From Filimonas zeae (GTDB lineage Bacteria; Bacteroidota; Bacteroidia; Chitinophagales; Chitinophagaceae): 64,000 nucleotides of DNA. The DNA lies in contig NZ_BMIB01000003.1 of the NCBI RefSeq assembly GCF_014641615.1, positions 372,001-436,000 of the forward strand, given 5' to 3'. This document shows positions 15,886 to 24,299 of the stretch, piece by piece. Within the stretch, counting starts at the first letter, position 1; each line of letters starts with the position of its first letter. The notes beneath the pieces were generated by a model that was not told where the DNA came from, searched no databases, and saw nothing but the letters and a program-made list of their open reading frames with translations. The translations under genes and the position numbers were made by a program.

Positions 15886-18432
15886 ATGAAAATACAAATA
15901 CCGGAATTAAGCCTTGTAATACTGGCCGGAGCATCCGGATCGGGCAAAAGTAGTTTTGCACGCCAGTGGTTTAGCCCCACCGAAATAGTAAGCAGTGATG
16001 CCTGCCGGGGCATAGTGAGTAATAATGAAAACAGTATGGATGCCTCTGCTGATGCGTTTGATCTGTTGTATTTTATAGTAGGTAAGCGTTTGAAGCGGGG
16101 ACTGCTTACTGTGGTAGATGCCACCAATATACGGCCAGAGGACCGGAAGCGTCTGGTACAGCTGGCCAGAGAATATTATGTTATGCCCGTTGCACTGGTA
16201 TTGAATATGCCCGTACAGGTATGTATGGAACGCAACCGGCAGCGTGCAGACCGTAATCTGCCGCCGCATGTAATTCTGAACCATTGCACCCAGCTGAAAC
16301 GTGGACTGGGCAGGCTGCGGCTGGAAGGTTTTAAAAAAGTGCTGGAATGGAAAACACCGGAACAGGTAGATGCGCTTACGGGTGTAGAACGCGTGCCTTT
16401 ATGGAACAATCGTACGGCAGATAGCGGCCCGTTTGATATTATTGGAGATATACATGGTTGTTATGAAGAGTTATGCCAGTTATTGGAAAGTCTGGGGCAT
16501 ACTGTAGATAAGGCTGCCTGCCGGGTGGTGGTGCAGCAGGGCAGAAGGCTGTTGTTTCTGGGCGATCTGGTAGACAGGGGGCCTGACTCGCCATCTGTAT
16601 TACGTATGGTTATGCAGGCGGTGCAGGAGGGGATGGCGCTGTGTGTGCCGGGCAACCACGATATGAAATTGCTGAAATGGCTGCAGGGTAAAAACGTACA
16701 GTTACAGCACGGGCTGGAAGTAACTGCCGCGCAGCTGGAAGGCATAACGCCGGAATGGAAAACCCGGCTGATGAGTTTTCTGGATGGGCTTATCAGTCAC
16801 TATGTATTAGATCATGGCAAGCTGGTGGTAGCTCATGCCGGGTTAAAAGAAAATATGCAGGGACGTGGTGCCGGTGCTGTGCGTGAGTTTTGTTTGTATG
16901 GCGAAACTACCGGCGAAACGGATGAGTTTGGTTTACCGGTGCGCTATAACTGGGCTGCTGAATACCGTGGCAAAGCCATGGTAGTATACGGGCATACACC
17001 GGTACCGGAATGTGAATGGCTGAACAATACTATTGATATAGATACCGGCTGCGTGTTTGGCGGAAAGCTTACCGCATTACGGTATCCGGAAAAAGAGCTG
17101 GTAAGTGTACCTGCTTTACAAACCTATGTGCAGCCTAAACGCCCGTTTCTATATCCTGCGGCTTTGGAGGGTTCGTTGCAGCAACAGCAGGATGCGCTGC
17201 CCGATCTGGAAACGCTTACAGGCAAACAGTTGATACAAACGCGGCTGATGCAGAACATTACCGTAAGGGAAGGCAACAGCGCGGCGGCACTGGAAGTAAT
17301 GAGCCGTTTTGCGGTAGACCCACGCTGGCTTATATATCTGCCGCCCACTATGTCGCCTGCAGAAACAAGTCCGTTGCCGGATTATCTGGAACATCCCGAA
17401 GAGGCATGGCGTTACTTCAGCGAACAGGGTGTGCAGAAAGTGATATGCCAGGAAAAACATATGGGGTCCAGGGCGGTGGTTATTGTGTGCCGCAGTAATG
17501 AAGTGGTAAAAAAACGTTTTGGTATTACCACACCCGGCATAGGTATTTGCTATACCCGTACGGGCAGAAAGTTTTTTAACGATGATGTTACAGAACAGGC
17601 GTTTTTGCTGCGGATTCAGCAGGTGTTAACCAACCGGGGTTTCTGGGAGGAGTTTAGTACCGACTGGGTGTGTATGGATGCGGAACTGATGCCATGGAAT
17701 GCCAAGGCACAGGTGCTGTTACAGCAACAGTATGCCGCTACAGGGGCTGCTGCGCGTAATGGTCTTGCACAGGCTGTGGCTGCTTTGCAACAGGCAACAG
17801 CGGTGCCAGGTATTCCGGGCCTGTTATCTGCCTATACCGAACGCCATGCTATGGCGGAAAAGTTTACGGCTGCTTACGGCCGCTACTGCCGGGAAGTGAA
17901 AACACTGGACGATTATCAGCTGGCACCGTTTCACCTGCTGGCTACCGCGGGTAACACCTGGTTTAACCAAACGCATGAATGGCATATGAATACCATTGCC
18001 CGTTATTGCGGCGGTGAAAACAACCCTATGATTGCCACCTCATGGATACTGGCTGATCTGGCGGATGAAAACAGCAGAAACGCCGCAACAGCCTGGTGGA
18101 TGGGTTTAACAGCAGCTGGTGGGGAAGGGATGGTGGTAAAACCCGAACAGTATGTTACGCAGGGCGCAAAAGGGCTGGTACAACCCGCCCTTAAAATACG
18201 CGGTACAGAATACCTGCGCATTATATACGGGCCGGAGTATACCCATGCAGCCCATCTTTCCCGTTTGAAAAAAAGGGGATTGCAGGCCAAACGTTCACTG
18301 GCTTTGCGGGAGTTTGCGCTGGGGGTAGAGGCACTGGAAAGTTTTGTGGCCGGGCAACCCTTGCGCCATGTACATGCTGCTGTATTTGGGGTGCTGGCCC
18401 TGGAGAGTGAAGCAGTAGATCCCCGTTTATAA
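15886..18432 (+). CDS. pnkp: Pnkp, polynucleotide kinase-phosphatase-ligase
   Basis: 848 residues, close to the roughly 870 of the Clostridium thermocellum enzyme. Three domains: an N-terminal 5'-OH kinase with P-loop GASGSGKSS (residues 14-22); a metallophosphoesterase that removes 2',3'-phosphate, with GDIHG (about 187-191), GDLVDRG (226-232) and GNHD (256-259); and a C-terminal nucleotidyltransferase with EKHMGSRA, where Lys524 is the likely AMP acceptor. It repairs RNA cut by ribotoxins together with Hen1. The ATG at 15886 is one base past the hen1 stop; a longer ORF beginning inside hen1 is an artefact. Confidence 0.92.
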   Translation: MKIQIPELSLVILAGASGSGKSSFARQWFSPTEIVSSDACRGIVSNNENSMDASADAFDLLYFIVGKRLKRGLLTVVDATNIRPEDRKRLVQLAREYYVMPVALVLNMPVQVCMERNRQRADRNLPPHVILNHCTQLKRGLGRLRLEGFKKVLEWKTPEQVDALTGVERVPLWNNRTADSGPFDIIGDIHGCYEELCQLLESLGHTVDKAACRVVVQQGRRLLFLGDLVDRGPDSPSVLRMVMQAVQEGMALCVPGNHDMKLLKWLQGKNVQLQHGLEVTAAQLEGITPEWKTRLMSFLDGLISHYVLDHGKLVVAHAGLKENMQGRGAGAVREFCLYGETTGETDEFGLPVRYNWAAEYRGKAMVVYGHTPVPECEWLNNTIDIDTGCVFGGKLTALRYPEKELVSVPALQTYVQPKRPFLYPAALEGSLQQQQDALPDLETLTGKQLIQTRLMQNITVREGNSAAALEVMSRFAVDPRWLIYLPPTMSPAETSPLPDYLEHPEEAWRYFSEQGVQKVICQEKHMGSRAVVIVCRSNEVVKKRFGITTPGIGICYTRTGRKFFNDDVTEQAFLLRIQQVLTNRGFWEEFSTDWVCMDAELMPWNAKAQVLLQQQYAATGAAARNGLAQAVAALQQATAVPGIPGLLSAYTERHAMAEKFTAAYGRYCREVKTLDDYQLAPFHLLATAGNTWFNQTHEWHMNTIARYCGGENNPMIATSWILADLADENSRNAATAWWMGLTAAGGEGMVVKPEQYVTQGAKGLVQPALKIRGTEYLRIIYGPEYTHAAHLSRLKKRGLQAKRSLALREFALGVEALESFVAGQPLRHVHAAVFGVLALESEAVDPRL

Positions 18433-18443
18433 ATGCTTTGTTC

Positions 18444-18468
18444 AAAGCCCCTTTCCGGGGCTTTTTTT
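18444..18468 (+). terminator. terminator of the hen1-pnkp operon
   Basis: AAAGCCCC / TTTCC loop / GGGGCTTT within a run of seven T. Confidence 0.85.
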
Positions 18469-18493
18469 ATATTGCGGCTCAAACCGGGATACG

Positions 18494-18925
18494 ATGGATA
18501 AAAGAAAGTCGGATGTGGATGTGATAGAGAAAGTACTGGATACCTGTTACCGGGCCCGTCCTGACGCTTTATTTTTTATGAGTCTGCTGCACCAGTATGA
18601 AGAACGGGGCAGCCTGAGCAAAAAGCAGCTGGAAGGTTTACTGGCAAAAGCCCGTAAAATAGAAGAAATACCCAGTGGCTGGCTGGCAACGCTGGAAGCG
18701 GTGATATTAAAAATGCCCACACGTTTTAAATCCACTATTCCTGTTCCCGCACCGGTGGTGGAAAAGGATGAGCGTCCCGGGCAGTTGATTGCCAATATAC
18801 TGGCAAAGTATCCGCAACACAAAAGAGTACTGTTTTTAAAAGCCAAATACGATAACAACGAACCGCTTTCTGCATTGGAAACCGGCGAGCTGGAAAAGTT
18901 CAGCAAGCTGCTGTTGAAACAATAA
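18494..18925 (+). CDS. hypothetical protein
   Basis: 143 residues, soluble and mostly helical, with no signal peptide. Two helical segments (DALFFMSLLHQYEERGSLS and KRVLFLKAKYDNNEPLS) are joined by a Pro-rich linker (STIPVPAPVVEKDE). I do not recognise a family. It follows the RNA repair operon after a terminator and so is probably transcribed separately. The regular composition and clean start support a real gene. Confidence 0.6.
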   Translation: MDKRKSDVDVIEKVLDTCYRARPDALFFMSLLHQYEERGSLSKKQLEGLLAKARKIEEIPSGWLATLEAVILKMPTRFKSTIPVPAPVVEKDERPGQLIANILAKYPQHKRVLFLKAKYDNNEPLSALETGELEKFSKLLLKQ

Positions 18926-18953
18926 AAATTAACACTATTCACCTGTAGCTAAT

Positions 18954-18961
18954 TATCTTTG
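18954..18961 (+). promoter_or_regulatory. -7 element TATCTTTG of the histidine kinase gene
   Basis: An exact TAnnTTTG match 39 bp ahead of the kinase start codon. No clear -33 TTG. Confidence 0.4.
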
Positions 18962-19000
18962 CGCATCAAAACCCTTCTTTTACCGGAATAGATATAGTTA

Positions 19001-20305
19001 ATGGCAAGTGTTGTTTCCAGCGCGGTAGGTAAATTCTGGCATAAAGCTACCGGCAACCCCGAAACCTTTTCTCTGGAAAGCAGAATATTCCATGCATTCT
19101 CTCTGATTGCTTTTTTACTGCTGTGTATAGAACTGCCGTTTTCTTTGTACATACATTTACCGGTTTCGGCCATAATAACAGCAGGGGTACTGGTGGCGCA
19201 GCTGTTTATGTATTACCTAAGCCGGGTAAAACGCCGGTTGAAGCTGGCTGTGTGGCTTACCATTATCATCATTAATATACTTTCTGCGGTTGATTACGTG
19301 TATAAATCGGGCATTGCAGGTCCGTGCCTGCTGTTGTTTGTTATTTCCCTTTTTATGGTCATCTGTATTTCTGACAGAAAGTACTGGCCATTTTGCCTGG
19401 CTATGAATCTGATAATAGTTGTAAGCCTGGCGGTGTGGGAATATCTGCATCCTGAAGCCATACACAATCCCTACCGCTCTACCCACGATATGTTTCTGGA
19501 CAATCTGGTAGCTTATGTAATGCTGGTGATATTGTTGTATGTAGGCACTTCGCAGATACTGCGTAATTACAACTGCCAGAAACAACTTGCCGAAGAAAAA
19601 GCAGAAGCTTTTAAACAGTTGAACGGCGAAAAAGACAAACTGTTGTCTATTATTTCTCACGATCTGCGCGGGCCGCTGGCTTCTATACAGCAATACTTCA
19701 GTATGCTGGGTGAAGCTTCACTGGGGCAGGAAGAGCGTAAAGCGCTGGAAGAACATTTGCTGAAAACCATTACCAATACCCAGGAGCTGGTAACCAATGT
19801 ACTCAGCTGGGCGCGTAAGCAGATTGGCGGGCATAAAATGCAGATTCATCCGCTTTTGCTACAGAAAGAGCTGCTGCCTGTTATTGAATTGTTTCGCCTG
19901 GTAGCCCACCGTAAATCTATTTTGCTGGAAGTAAGTATAGACCCCGGAATTATTGTAAATGCAGATGGGGATATGCTGCAACTGGTAATGCGTAACCTGC
20001 TGAACAATGCGGTAAAATTCTCGAACAGCAATACGGTTATTGAAGTAAAGGCCATGGCGCACAACGGCCTTTGTATGATTTCGGTGAAGGATGATGGTAT
20101 AGGTATTGCCATTAATAAACAACGCGAAATATTCTCACTCAACGTAAAATCTACCTATGGCACCGGTAACGAACGTGGTAGCGGTCTGGGCCTGGCCCTG
20201 TGCCGCGAGTTTGTGCAGATGCAGGGGGGAGATATATCCTTTACCAGCGTATTAGGTAAGGGCAGCGTTTTTTATGTTACGCTGCCCTGTGAGTTAATTG
20301 CTTAG
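19001..20305 (+). CDS. membrane sensor histidine kinase
   Basis: 434 residues. The first 190 hold about six membrane helices without a periplasmic sensor domain, which suggests sensing inside the membrane. A short coiled coil follows, then the HisKA box SIISHDLRGPLASI with the phospho-acceptor His, and an HATPase domain with N box RNLLNNAVKFSN, G1 DDGIGI and G2 GNERGSGLGLAL. No typical response regulator is adjacent. The only neighbour is a receiver-like protein on the opposite strand that overlaps its last 12 bases. The signal is unknown. Confidence 0.85.
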   Translation: MASVVSSAVGKFWHKATGNPETFSLESRIFHAFSLIAFLLLCIELPFSLYIHLPVSAIITAGVLVAQLFMYYLSRVKRRLKLAVWLTIIIINILSAVDYVYKSGIAGPCLLLFVISLFMVICISDRKYWPFCLAMNLIIVVSLAVWEYLHPEAIHNPYRSTHDMFLDNLVAYVMLVILLYVGTSQILRNYNCQKQLAEEKAEAFKQLNGEKDKLLSIISHDLRGPLASIQQYFSMLGEASLGQEERKALEEHLLKTITNTQELVTNVLSWARKQIGGHKMQIHPLLLQKELLPVIELFRLVAHRKSILLEVSIDPGIIVNADGDMLQLVMRNLLNNAVKFSNSNTVIEVKAMAHNGLCMISVKDDGIGIAINKQREIFSLNVKSTYGTGNERGSGLGLALCREFVQMQGGDISFTSVLGKGSVFYVTLPCELIA

Positions 20306-20599
20306 TAAAGCCTGCTGAATTTCGCCATACAGCAATCCGCTGCCACCTCCATAATGTCTTATACAGATTACGCTGGCATGCCGCGCCGTAAAATGGGTGG
20401 TTAGTTCCTGCTCTTCCTGCTCTGTAATGCCCCCGCCAAACAATACCACTGTAAAAGGTGTGGCTTCAAAAGCGTTGATGGCTTCCGCAGCACTCAATAC
20501 GCCTGTACCGTTCCAGTCTTCGCGGTTGTTGATAAGGCGAACAATGGTTTTTACAATATCCGGGTGGGTACCTATAATCAAAATTTCAGTCTTTTTCAT
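20294..20599 (-). CDS. degenerate receiver-like protein
   Basis: 101 residues with the alternating strand/helix layout of a response-regulator receiver: KKTEILIIGTHPD at strand 1 and FTVVLFGGGITEQEEQEL where the phospho-Asp strand should be. The Asp is replaced (VLFGGG), and the conserved Lys near the end is also missing (CIRHYGGG). It is therefore at best a pseudo-receiver. It starts one base after the pirin stop, so it is probably co-expressed with pirin, and its end overlaps the kinase gene by 12 bases tail to tail. The link to that kinase is only positional. Confidence 0.6.
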   Translation of the reverse strand: MKKTEILIIGTHPDIVKTIVRLINNREDWNGTGVLSAAEAINAFEATPFTVVLFGGGITEQEEQELTTHFTARHASVICIRHYGGGSGLLYGEIQQALLSN

Positions 20600-20600
20600 A

Positions 20601-21317
20601 TTACAGCGTCATTGGAACTTCCATTAATAAAATATCTGCTTTACTGCTTATGTTAACGGTAATGGCATCTGTATCCCATATACCCAACCCATCCCGCGCA
20701 TGCAGCGGCTGGTTGTTTACCTCCACTTCACCATCAATTACAAATACGTATACACCGTTACCAGGCTTTTTAAGGGTATAAGAGGTGGTGGTACCCGCAT
20801 CAAATACACCTTTGTTAAACCAGGCATCCTGATAAATCCATACACCTTCATCGTTTGGATTGGGGGAAAGCAGTTGCTGCCACTGATTGGGTACTGCCAG
20901 CTCTTTATAAGACAGTTGATGGTACCGTGGGGTAACGTTCCGTTGGTTGGGAAACAGCCATATCTGCAGAAAACAGGCTGGTTCCTGTGGCAGGTTATTG
21001 TATTCGGTATGATAAATACCCGTACCGGCACTCATTACCTGAATTTCCCCTTCGCGTATTACGGCAGCATTGCCCATACTGTCCTGGTGCTTTAACTCGC
21101 CCGACAGGGGAATAGAAATAATTTCCATGTTATCATGCGGGTGATCGCCAAAGCCTTTGCTGCCTGCTACAATATCATCGTTCAGTACACGTAAGGCACC
21201 AAACCGCATTCTTTCAGGATTGAAATAACCGGAAAAACTGAAGGTCTGATAGCTTTTAAGCCAGCCATGATCGGCCACGCCTCTGGATGCTGCTGTATGT
21301 AAAACTGATTGTGCCAT
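20601..21317 (-). CDS. pirin family cupin protein
   Basis: 238 residues, two cupin domains. The N-terminal cupin shows the pirin pattern: FSGYFNPERMRFGALRVLND, then HPHDNMEIISIPLSGELKHQ, which carries the metal-binding His residues. The C-terminal cupin is weaker (DGEVEVNNQPLHARDGLGIW). Some YhhW-type pirins act on quercetin-like flavonols; the role here is inferred from the neighbourhood of quinone-stress genes. I placed the start at MAQSVLHTAASRG (21317), where homology begins; an upstream in-frame Met would add 15 residues. Confidence 0.85.
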   Translation of the reverse strand: MAQSVLHTAASRGVADHGWLKSYQTFSFSGYFNPERMRFGALRVLNDDIVAGSKGFGDHPHDNMEIISIPLSGELKHQDSMGNAAVIREGEIQVMSAGTGIYHTEYNNLPQEPACFLQIWLFPNQRNVTPRYHQLSYKELAVPNQWQQLLSPNPNDEGVWIYQDAWFNKGVFDAGTTTSYTLKKPGNGVYVFVIDGEVEVNNQPLHARDGLGIWDTDAITVNISSKADILLMEVPMTL

Positions 21318-21392
21318 TGTTTTGTGTTTATAGGGTAAAATTACCACTGCAAAAGCGGGCACGGGTTAATCCAGATTAAGAAAAAAGCGGGG

Positions 21393-21980
21393 TTATTGTT
21401 TGCGCAGCAGTTTGTTGCGCATTTTGCTGAAGAACTCAGGTGTTACCCCAATATAGCTGGCTACCTGCTTGGAGGGCAGGGCATTGATGAGGGAGGGGTA
21501 CCTTTTACAAAAACTGTTATACCGGTCTTCTGCGGTAAGGCTCAGGTTATCCAGCAGCCGCTGCTGATAAGCCACCAGCGAGTTTTCGGTAATAATGCGA
21601 AAGAAGCGTTCAAACGCAGGCACCTCTTTATACAGTGTTTGCTGGTGTATTTTAGAAAGTGTAAGTATGCTGGTATCCTCCAGTGCATCTATATACAGTA
21701 TGCCGGGCTTCTGGCTTATAAGGCTGTACATATCTGCCATCCACCAGTTGGCAGGGGCAAAACTGAGTACGTGTTCGTAACCATTATTGTCTACGGAATA
21801 ACCACGCAGGCAACCTTCGGTAACAAAGGCAGAAAAACGGCATATTTCTCCTTCTTTTAATAATACCTGTTTGCGTTTCAGCTCCATGGGCTGTAGTAAC
21901 GAAACAAAATACTCCTGTTCTGCAGGAGTTAACGTAATGTGATTGCAAACATTTTTTACAATAAGAGAGGAAGCCGCCAT
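21393..21980 (-). CDS. Crp/Fnr-family transcriptional regulator
   Basis: 195 residues. The N-terminal cyclic-nucleotide-binding fold (residues about 25-120, KRKQVLLKEGEICRFSAFV) is followed by a long dimerisation helix and a C-terminal winged HTH (LPSKQVASYIGVTPEFFSKM). It lies on the same strand between the pirin gene and the esterase/dioxygenase pair, and is a reasonable candidate regulator of this cluster. The effector is not known; many Bacteroidota members of this group lack the cAMP-contacting residues. Confidence 0.85.
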   Translation of the reverse strand: MAASSLIVKNVCNHITLTPAEQEYFVSLLQPMELKRKQVLLKEGEICRFSAFVTEGCLRGYSVDNNGYEHVLSFAPANWWMADMYSLISQKPGILYIDALEDTSILTLSKIHQQTLYKEVPAFERFFRIITENSLVAYQQRLLDNLSLTAEDRYNSFCKRYPSLINALPSKQVASYIGVTPEFFSKMRNKLLRKQ

Positions 21981-22023
21981 GCAATAAAGATAGGGCTTCC
22001 TCTGCTGTAACCAAAAAAGGGGG

Positions 22024-22650
22024 CTATGCTAATACGTGCTTGTTGGCCTGTTCTATTTCATCGCCGCTGATAGTATGCTGGCGGCCTTTGTATATTTTAA
22101 GCAATACATTGGCCTGCTGTTTTTGCAGTTGTTCTACTGTTTGCTGCACTCTGGTAACGGGTACATGCGCATCGGGGTCGCCGGTGCCAATAAATACGGG
22201 TGTTTCTGCAAAGCTGCCTGAATAATTATCCAACGCCAGTGTTTCGCCTGGCAGTCCACCGGTAAATGCTATTACGCCACCGTAGCGTTTGGCATTGCGG
22301 GCAACATACTCCAGGGTAAGACAGGCGCCCTGCGAAAAGCCTGCAAAGTAAATACGGTCTGCCGGTATGCCTTTAGCTTCAATCTCTTTAACCAGGTTAC
22401 CAATCATGTCCAGTGCGCTATCCAGTGCCGGCTGGTTTTTTTCCACCGGCGCCATAAAGCTGAACGGGTACCAGCTGTATTGGGCAGCCTGTGGTGCAAA
22501 AATGGCCATACCTTCCAGGTGCAGGTGTTGTTCCAGTGTAATAATGTCTTCAGCAGAAGCGCCCCGGCCATGTATTAATATCACTGCTTTGGAAGCTTTT
22601 TCTATAGGAGTGCCTGCCAGTATAATCTGTTGCTGATTGTGTGTGTACAT
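22024..22650 (-). CDS. alpha/beta hydrolase, carboxylesterase/MhqD-like
   Basis: 208 residues, the size of phospholipase/carboxylesterase family enzymes. HGRGAS forms the oxyanion loop, GFSQGA holds the nucleophile Ser, and a GDPDAHVP Asp and GRQHT His complete the triad. In Bacillus the esterase MhqD is encoded with the dioxygenase MhqO in a hydroquinone-resistance operon; the same two enzyme types are neighbours here. The ATG at 22650 is chosen because an earlier in-frame ATG at 22680 falls inside the terminator hairpin of the upstream gene. Confidence 0.8.
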   Translation of the reverse strand: MYTHNQQQIILAGTPIEKASKAVILIHGRGASAEDIITLEQHLHLEGMAIFAPQAAQYSWYPFSFMAPVEKNQPALDSALDMIGNLVKEIEAKGIPADRIYFAGFSQGACLTLEYVARNAKRYGGVIAFTGGLPGETLALDNYSGSFAETPVFIGTGDPDAHVPVTRVQQTVEQLQKQQANVLLKIYKGRQHTISGDEIEQANKHVLA

Positions 22651-22665
22651 AAAAACCTCGCTTTT

Positions 22666-22694
22666 TAAAAAAGCGCCCATACTACATGGGCGCT
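22666..22694 (-). terminator. terminator-like hairpin between dioxygenase and esterase genes
   Basis: On the minus strand AGCGCCCAT / GTAGT loop / ATGGGCGCT runs into six T. It lies just after the dioxygenase stop and before the esterase start, so it should reduce read-through between the two. Confidence 0.75.
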
Positions 22695-22701
22695 GTACAG
22701 T

Positions 22702-23640
22702 TTATGCTTCCAGTTTAGGAAGTACTTTTTCAATTTCAGAACGGTAAGCCTCGTACTGAGCGGGCAGTTTTAAACCGCTACCCAGTTCTGCCACTGTTTC
22801 GTCGGTAGCAAAGCCCGGATTGTCCGTAGCAATTTCAAACAATACCCCACCAGGTTCACGGAAGTACAGAGAGTAGAAGTAGTTACGGTCTATCTTTTCT
22901 GTAATGTGTAAGCCCAGCGCCAGTACTTTTTCGCGGAAGTACATTAAGGTAGCTTCATCGCTTACGCGGAAGGCTACGTGGTGTACGCTACCACCCGCTA
23001 CCTGGCCGGAAGCCTCGCCGGGTACTTCCACTATATCTACTATAGCTGCCTGCTCTACAGCATCTGTTACATAACGGAAGCGGTTAACTTCGGTCTGTTT
23101 CAGCTCGTAACCAAACACTTTGGTTAAAATGTACGCAGTAGGCTCTGCTTTTTCAGCGGTAATGGTAATGTGGTGAAAACCGCGGGTAGCATAAGCCTCA
23201 GGCACTTCAGCAGTAACCCATGGTTTGCGGTTATCGTCTTTTACTTCCACCAGTTCAAACTTCAGTCCGTCAGGATCCAGGAAGGTGAGGTATTTCTGGC
23301 CGAATTTTTCGGCAGGTTTGTTATAAATCACGTTGTTGTCTTCCAAACGTTTTTGCCAGAACTCCAGGCTACCTACAGGTACAGAGTAACCAATTTCTGT
23401 GGCCTGGTGTGTACCTCTTTTACCTTTGGATATCTGACCACCCCAGGGAAAGAAAGTAAGAATGGTGCCGGGGGTACCGTTTTCATCGCCATAATAAAAG
23501 TGGTATGTATTGGGATCGTCAAAGTTTACTGTTTTCTTTACCAGTCTTAAACCCAGTACACGGGTATAAAAATCGTAGTTCTTTACGGCATCTCCTGCTA
23601 TCGCAGTTATGTGGTGTATGCCTTTAATTCTATTTTCCAT
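22702..23640 (-). CDS. ring-cleaving dioxygenase, MhqO-like (VOC fold)
   Basis: 312 residues made of two vicinal-oxygen-chelate modules. The first begins IKGIHHITAIAGD and the second GFHHITITAEK; these His residues, a second His in VHHVAFRV and a C-terminal Glu (GGVLFEIATD) make a typical non-haem iron site. The length and the FDDPNTYHFYYGDE segment fit the hydroquinone-type dioxygenases of the MhqO group rather than short glyoxalases. It probably opens quinol rings and protects against electrophile stress. It is the first gene of the leftward cluster, but a terminator-like hairpin follows it. Confidence 0.85.
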   Translation of the reverse strand: MENRIKGIHHITAIAGDAVKNYDFYTRVLGLRLVKKTVNFDDPNTYHFYYGDENGTPGTILTFFPWGGQISKGKRGTHQATEIGYSVPVGSLEFWQKRLEDNNVIYNKPAEKFGQKYLTFLDPDGLKFELVEVKDDNRKPWVTAEVPEAYATRGFHHITITAEKAEPTAYILTKVFGYELKQTEVNRFRYVTDAVEQAAIVDIVEVPGEASGQVAGGSVHHVAFRVSDEATLMYFREKVLALGLHITEKIDRNYFYSLYFREPGGVLFEIATDNPGFATDETVAELGSGLKLPAQYEAYRSEIEKVLPKLEA

Positions 23641-23752
23641 AATCTTTACTTTTTTGCGTTGTTTGATAAGTCAAAATTACTACGGCATACAGCCCTGTAC
23701 ACTTAATGTAGAACAAGAAAAATGAAAACAGGTCAATAGTTATAAATCACTA

Positions 23753-23783
23753 TTGTAACGGCAGGGGGGGCAGGCTACTTTTG
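23753..23783 (+). promoter_or_regulatory. promoter: TTG, 20-base spacer, TACTTTTG
   Basis: TTG at 23753-23755 and TACTTTTG at 23776-23783 give the spacing known for Bacteroidota sigma factor promoters. It reads toward the collagen-like small protein gene, whose ATG at 23835 is 51 bp further on. Confidence 0.6.
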
Positions 23784-23834
23784 TTGCCTGTTCATGATCA
23801 ACAACCGTTTAAAACCAATAAATGTTATACTGCT

Positions 23835-24140
23835 ATGAAAAGTGGCCTGCTCTATGGTATAGCTATTCTATTACTCTGGATTGTTTACGGCGCCTTTAAA
23901 AAAGGCGATACCGGAGCCCCCGGTTCGCGGATACTATCGGGTACGGGCGTGCCAGCTGCCACACAGGGTGCGGTGGACGATTACTATCTGGATAAAACTA
24001 CCGGTGCTTTATTCGGCCCCAAAACAGCAGACGGGTGGGGAAAAGCCACTGCTCTTGCAGGACAGAAGGGGGCTACCGGCCCTATACGGCAAACAGCTGC
24101 AACAGCACATACCGCAGACAAAAAGCCCGGTTACCATTAA
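23835..24140 (+). CDS. small collagen-like secreted or membrane-anchored protein
   Basis: 101 residues. An N-terminal hydrophobic segment (residues 4-18, LLYGIAILLLWIVYG) is followed by collagen-type Gly-X-Y triplets (GDTGAPGSR) and by a DDYYLDKTTGALFGPK motif ending in GQKGATG. This motif is common in Bacteroidota collagen-like surface proteins, where it links triple-helix segments. Here the protein is very short and may be a remnant or a minimal form. The start at 23835 is set by the promoter and by the signal-like N terminus. Confidence 0.55.
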   Translation: MKSGLLYGIAILLLWIVYGAFKKGDTGAPGSRILSGTGVPAATQGAVDDYYLDKTTGALFGPKTADGWGKATALAGQKGATGPIRQTAATAHTADKKPGYH

Positions 24141-24275
24141 TTACCAGGCAGTATGCGCTTACTATCACCTTCATTATAGTCCGTGTAAATACCCTGGTAT
24201 AAAACACCTTAAACAGCCCCGGCGCGTAGCCGGGCGCTGTTCTCAGCATATATCCTCTTCATCAGCTTAATTATG

Positions 24276-24283
24276 TAGATTTG
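24276..24283 (+). promoter_or_regulatory. -7 element TAGATTTG of the LuxR-type gene
   Basis: An exact TAnnTTTG match 16 bp ahead of the start codon; no clear -33 TTG. Confidence 0.4.
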
Positions 24284-24299
24284 AGAGAACTGTACGCTT

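Noticed and set aside
22651..22680. Upstream start for the MhqD-like esterase
   Set aside because: The ATG at 22680 is inside the terminator hairpin of the preceding gene, and the added residues show no homology.
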